A stretch of DNA of 8,112 nucleotides from an uncultured Ilumatobacter sp. (GTDB taxonomy: Bacteria; Actinomycetota; Acidimicrobiia; Acidimicrobiales; Ilumatobacteraceae), in NCBI GenBank assembly GCA_938049325.1, contig CALICC010000243.1:1-8112 (forward strand), read 5' to 3'. The notes beneath the pieces are model-generated. The model was given only the letters and a program-made list of their open reading frames with translations, was not told the origin of the DNA and did not search any database. The translations under genes and the position numbers were made by a program. Positions 5,945 through 8,112 of this stretch are shown piece by piece; positions within the stretch are counted from its first letter, which is position 1, and every line of letters begins with the position of its first letter.

Positions 5945-6697
5945 ATGAGCAACCCGACCCCAACACCCCACGACGTGAGTTCGATCGATCAGAAGATCAA
6001 CTCGATCGGTTCGGCCATGCTGTTCGCCGAACCTGTCACGGCCGTTGGAGCAGCCGTCGACATCCCCAACGCACTGGTGTTCTACGCCGGCGGACGCGGT
6101 GGAGTTCTCGGAGCAGTTCCCTGGCCGCAGATCCAGTCGGCATTTGCCTTCTTCCCGTCCGACATCGTGAGTTCGACGTGGGACCAGGTGCTCGACTGGG
6201 GCGACCCGCCCACGATGTCGAAACACTACGCACAGGGGTTGTCGGCCTACGCCCGAGGCACGTTCAGCGACGAAGCCTCCGCAACGATCGTGGAATTGAG
6301 CGACATCGTGTGCGAGATGGTGGTCCCCATGGGATACCCCCTGTTCACGGGCTGGTCTGCGATGGCCCGACCGGGCGACAGCGCTGGTGATGCAGCGCTC
6401 GCGATCATGACGCTGCGCGAGCTCCGTGGCGACATCCACATCCAAGACATCGCAGCAGCTGGGATCCATCCGCTCGACGCCGAAGTGGTCGCCAGAGGGT
6501 CCGAGGGCGTCGCGTTGCACGGCTGGCAGCCGCCGTATCCCGACCCCGCGAAGCACGAGTCCGCCGTTCGAGCCGCCACGAACACGACGTCGGAGCGGAT
6601 GACCGCCATCTACGCCAGTGCATTGACCGCTCAGCAGTGGTCCGCGTTCGCCGACGCCGTGGATCAAGTGTTCACCGACGTTCAGGTGACCACCTGA
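5945..6697 (+). CDS. SCO6745-family protein of unknown function
   Basis: The 250-residue product resembles the actinobacterial SCO6745 family, whose function is not established to my knowledge. Recognisable family segments are EPVTAVGAAVD (29-39), FYAGGRGGVLGAVPWPQIQSAFAFF in two pieces at 46-70, and PLFTGWSAMARP (132-143). LRELRGDIHIQDIAAAGIHP (157-176) corresponds to the family's 'LREhRGDgHvaaL...G' stretch. The protein is mainly helical, with no signal peptide or membrane helix; members have been compared with winged-helix proteins, but I cannot see a clear DNA-binding motif. The extreme C-terminus (TAIYASALTAQQWSAFADAVD, split around 604-663 in gene bases) is consistent with the family ending. 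It lies 34 bases after the second TetR gene, probably co-transcribed, and ends two bases from the convergent F420-type oxidoreductase gene. Family membership is from memory of the motif pattern, not a search. Confidence 0.82.
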   Translation: MSNPTPTPHDVSSIDQKINSIGSAMLFAEPVTAVGAAVDIPNALVFYAGGRGGVLGAVPWPQIQSAFAFFPSDIVSSTWDQVLDWGDPPTMSKHYAQGLSAYARGTFSDEASATIVELSDIVCEMVVPMGYPLFTGWSAMARPGDSAGDAALAIMTLRELRGDIHIQDIAAAGIHPLDAEVVARGSEGVALHGWQPPYPDPAKHESAVRAATNTTSERMTAIYASALTAQQWSAFADAVDQVFTDVQVTT

Positions 6698-6699
6698 GC

Positions 6700-7746
6700 T
6701 CAGCTCGTTGCGCGGTAGGCGTCGACGATCGGCTCGAGCTCGGTCGGGGTGGCGCCGTGCATGATGACGGCGTCGGCGCCCAACTCGATCTGGCGACGCA
6801 CAGCTGCTGAGCATTCGGTGGCGGTGCCTCGAGCCGCCGGGGCCAGCCACTCGTCGGGCAGAAGGGTGGCGATGTGCTCGAGCTGGTCGGTGGTGGCGAG
6901 TGCGTCGATCGCGCCAGGAATCGAGCGGACGAGGTCGTCGGCGCGGAATTGTTCGAGCACGGATGGATCCCAGTGGTTCGTGCTCACCATCAGATCGCCG
7001 TACCCCTGGAGGTACGTGGCGAGTCGGCCGACGGTCTTCTTGAGTCGGAGTGGTTCGGGCACGTGGTCACCAACCGTCGCGAAACACGACCAGACGCGGA
7101 CCGATGCAGGATCACGCCCGGCTTGCTCTGCGCTCTGTTTCACCGTCCGCACGCACCGCTGGAGGGTTTCGTCGGTGAAGAACGTGTGCAGGATGATGTC
7201 GTCGAACAGGCGGCCCCCGAGGTCGAGCGAGTTCGGCCCGAATGCGACGAGCCCCATCGGGATATCGAAGTCGAACGCCGGGTCGAGTCGCAGAACCGGA
7301 TAACTGCCAATCGGTCCGTCGTGGCCGATGATCGTCTCGCCGTGCCACAGGCGGCGCATCACGCCGACGAAGTCCTCCATCTGAGCTGTCGTGATACGCG
7401 GGATCCCGTAGGCGTCGAACATTGGGGCAATACCTCGGCCGATGCCGAGCGTGAAGCGACCGCCGGTGAGCGTGTGCATCGTGGAGGCGTACGACGCGGT
7501 CACCATCGGGTGACGGGTGTTGTGGTTCGTGGCTCCCGTGATGAGCCGCATGCGTTCGGTCACCGCGCCCGCGGCGCCCGACAGGGTCGCGACCTCCTTG
7601 ATGTTGAAACGTTCGCTGAGGAACGCCGCGCCGAGCCCCAGTTGCTCACCGACGCGTAACTCTTCGAGCATGTCGCGTGGCGACTCAGGAGCCCCGGCGA
7701 GTGTGTAGAAGCCGAGTTCGTCGAGTGGCGCGGTGGCGTCGGTCAT
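6700..7746 (-). CDS. Luciferase-like, probably F420-dependent oxidoreductase (LLM class)
   Basis: This 348-residue protein is a bacterial luciferase-like TIM-barrel oxidoreductase. It resembles the actinobacterial F420-dependent group that I recall as the MSMEG_2249 family. Characteristic segments are LGFYTLAGAP (11-20), FLSERFNIKE (42-51), ATNHNTRHP (72-80) and LTGGRFTLGIGRG (93-105), the last being the LLM phosphate-binding region. The middle GPNSLDLGGRLFDDIILHTFF segment (two pieces near 170-190) and the C-terminal GADAVIMHGATP complete the barrel. Such enzymes move hydride between reduced F420 (or FMN) and an organic substrate; the substrate is unknown. It uses ATG 7746, with a TACGGT element seven bases upstream and no Shine-Dalgarno. 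It is divergent from panB and convergent with the SCO6745-family gene. Cofactor choice is by family analogy only, since no F420 synthesis gene is in the window. Confidence 0.92.
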   Translation of the reverse strand: MTDATAPLDELGFYTLAGAPESPRDMLEELRVGEQLGLGAAFLSERFNIKEVATLSGAAGAVTERMRLITGATNHNTRHPMVTASYASTMHTLTGGRFTLGIGRGIAPMFDAYGIPRITTAQMEDFVGVMRRLWHGETIIGHDGPIGSYPVLRLDPAFDFDIPMGLVAFGPNSLDLGGRLFDDIILHTFFTDETLQRCVRTVKQSAEQAGRDPASVRVWSCFATVGDHVPEPLRLKKTVGRLATYLQGYGDLMVSTNHWDPSVLEQFRADDLVRSIPGAIDALATTDQLEHIATLLPDEWLAPAARGTATECSAAVRRQIELGADAVIMHGATPTELEPIVDAYRATS

Positions 7747-7753
7747 TGCCGAG

Positions 7754-7759
7754 ACCGTA
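7754..7759 (-). promoter_or_regulatory. Predicted -10 element of the oxidoreductase gene
   Basis: Minus-strand TACGGT (TAnnnT) ends seven bases before ATG 7746, so the mRNA should be leaderless or nearly so. A weak -35 TGCCCA lies at 7782-7777 with a 17-base spacer. The same hexamer serves the divergent panB gene. Confidence 0.45.
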
Positions 7760-7823
7760 TGAGGTCGAGGCTGTCGTGGGCACTATCGAGCATCGAAAGG
7801 GGGTCGTCGTCGGTTCGCTTGGC

Positions 7824-7829
7824 TACGGT
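7824..7829 (+). promoter_or_regulatory. Predicted -10 element of panB
   Basis: TACGGT at 7824-7829 is followed by exactly six bases and then ATG 7836, the same geometry as the first TetR gene. The expected start of transcription is the A of the start codon. No Shine-Dalgarno is seen at a usable distance, and the -35 region is poor. Confidence 0.45.
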
Positions 7830-7835
7830 GACGTC

Positions 7836-8112
7836 ATGACCGATGAGGCACGTCCCTACGGCGGCGGCACCAGCGATCCGGCGCTCAAGCGAGTTCGAAC
7901 GCGGCACTTTCAGCGTGCCAAGGAGAACGGCATCAAGATCACCGGTTTGACGAGCTACGACTACCTGTCGGCGTCGATCTTCGACGAGGCTGGCATCGAC
8001 TTCTTGCTCGTCGGCGACTCCGCCGGCAACACGGTGTTCGGCTACGACACCACGATCCCGGTGACCGTCGACGAGTTGATTCCGCTGACGGCGGCGGTGG
8101 TACGCGGAGCGA
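7836..8112 (+). CDS. panB: 3-methyl-2-oxobutanoate hydroxymethyltransferase (ketopantoate hydroxymethyltransferase), 5' part
   Basis: The first 92 residues of PanB are present; the gene runs off the right edge without a stop. PanB transfers a hydroxymethyl group from 5,10-methylenetetrahydrofolate to 2-oxoisovalerate, making ketopantoate, the first committed step of pantothenate and coenzyme A synthesis in the cytoplasm. The segments ITGLTSYDYLSASIFDEAGI (35-54) and FLLVGDSAGNTVFGYDTTIP (56-75) are typical of the barrel's first strands, and VTVDELIPLTAAVVRGA (76-92) follows. Asp61 in LVGDS corresponds to the Mg2+-binding Asp45 of E. coli PanB. The resemblance is closest to mycobacterial PanB, which also has DYS/DYL, GDSA and GYDTT variants. 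The 19 or so residues before VRTRHFQR form an N-terminal extension rich in Gly and charged residues. It is divergent from the oxidoreductase gene. Confidence 0.95.
   Translation, partial: MTDEARPYGGGTSDPALKRVRTRHFQRAKENGIKITGLTSYDYLSASIFDEAGIDFLLVGDSAGNTVFGYDTTIPVTVDELIPLTAAVVRGA

Noticed and set aside
6690..6705. GAGCTC-rich bases between the SCO6745-family and oxidoreductase stops as a terminator
   Set aside because: The palindrome is only six bases and lies within the stop codons; no stable stem-loop or T tract can be drawn.
5891..6850. 319-codon minus-strand frame across the SCO6745-family gene
   Set aside because: It overlaps the end of the oxidoreductase gene on the same strand in another frame and the whole SCO6745-family gene. 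It is Arg/His/Gly-rich with no motif.
6874..7659. 261-codon plus-strand frame opposite the F420-type oxidoreductase
   Set aside because: It is antisense to a well-conserved enzyme and has a low-complexity, Arg/Glu-rich product.
1..8112. Search for mobile elements, CRISPR arrays, tRNA/rRNA genes, riboswitches and toxin-antitoxin pairs
   Set aside because: No transposase, repeat-spacer array, terminal inverted repeats, clover-leaf pattern or small paired genes were recognised by eye; intergenic gaps are all under 100 bases.

Overview
The window is GC-rich, densely packed bacterial DNA that reads as ordinary chromosome. Nothing resembles an insertion sequence, phage, CRISPR array, tRNA or rRNA. 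The gene families suggest an actinobacterium that uses coenzyme F420: an F420-type luciferase-like oxidoreductase with strong actinobacterial character, a protein of the SCO6745 family (named after a Streptomyces gene), and a PanB start very like the mycobacterial enzyme. A marine or soil Acidimicrobiia-type organism is possible, but that is inference.

Layout, left to right. (1) 1-1325, plus strand: the possible last codons of an upstream gene, a short-chain dehydrogenase/reductase, and an NTF2/SnoaL-fold protein. (2) 1353-3501, plus strand: a three-gene operon of a TetR-family repressor, a PaaI-type hotdog thioesterase and a zinc-dependent medium-chain alcohol dehydrogenase. Both junctions are 4-base overlaps, and a 22-base inverted repeat overlaps the predicted promoter. 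(3) 3580-5193, minus strand: a CPA2/Kef-type cation:proton antiporter with a C-terminal RCK_N domain, convergent with the dehydrogenase. (4) 5255-6697, plus strand: a second TetR-family gene divergent from the antiporter, with a 21-base inverted repeat filling its -35/-10 spacer, followed by an SCO6745-family protein with a clear Shine-Dalgarno. (5) 6700-7746, minus strand: the luciferase-like F420-type oxidoreductase, convergent with a 2-base gap. (6) 7836 to the right edge: the first 92 codons of panB (pantothenate biosynthesis), divergent from the oxidoreductase.

Genes in regions 1 and 2 look like catabolic or detoxification functions for acyl-CoA, alcohol/carbonyl or cyclic substrates; no substrate can be named. 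The two TetR genes each carry a convincing candidate autoregulatory operator. Five genes that appear to begin transcription units (TetR 1, antiporter, TetR 2, oxidoreductase, panB) have a TAnnnT element only 6 to 8 bases before the start codon, which predicts leaderless or near-leaderless mRNAs. I see no strong evidence for a wholly new biological system. The most useful leads are the two operators, the leaderless starts, and the regulated but uncharacterised SCO6745-family gene.
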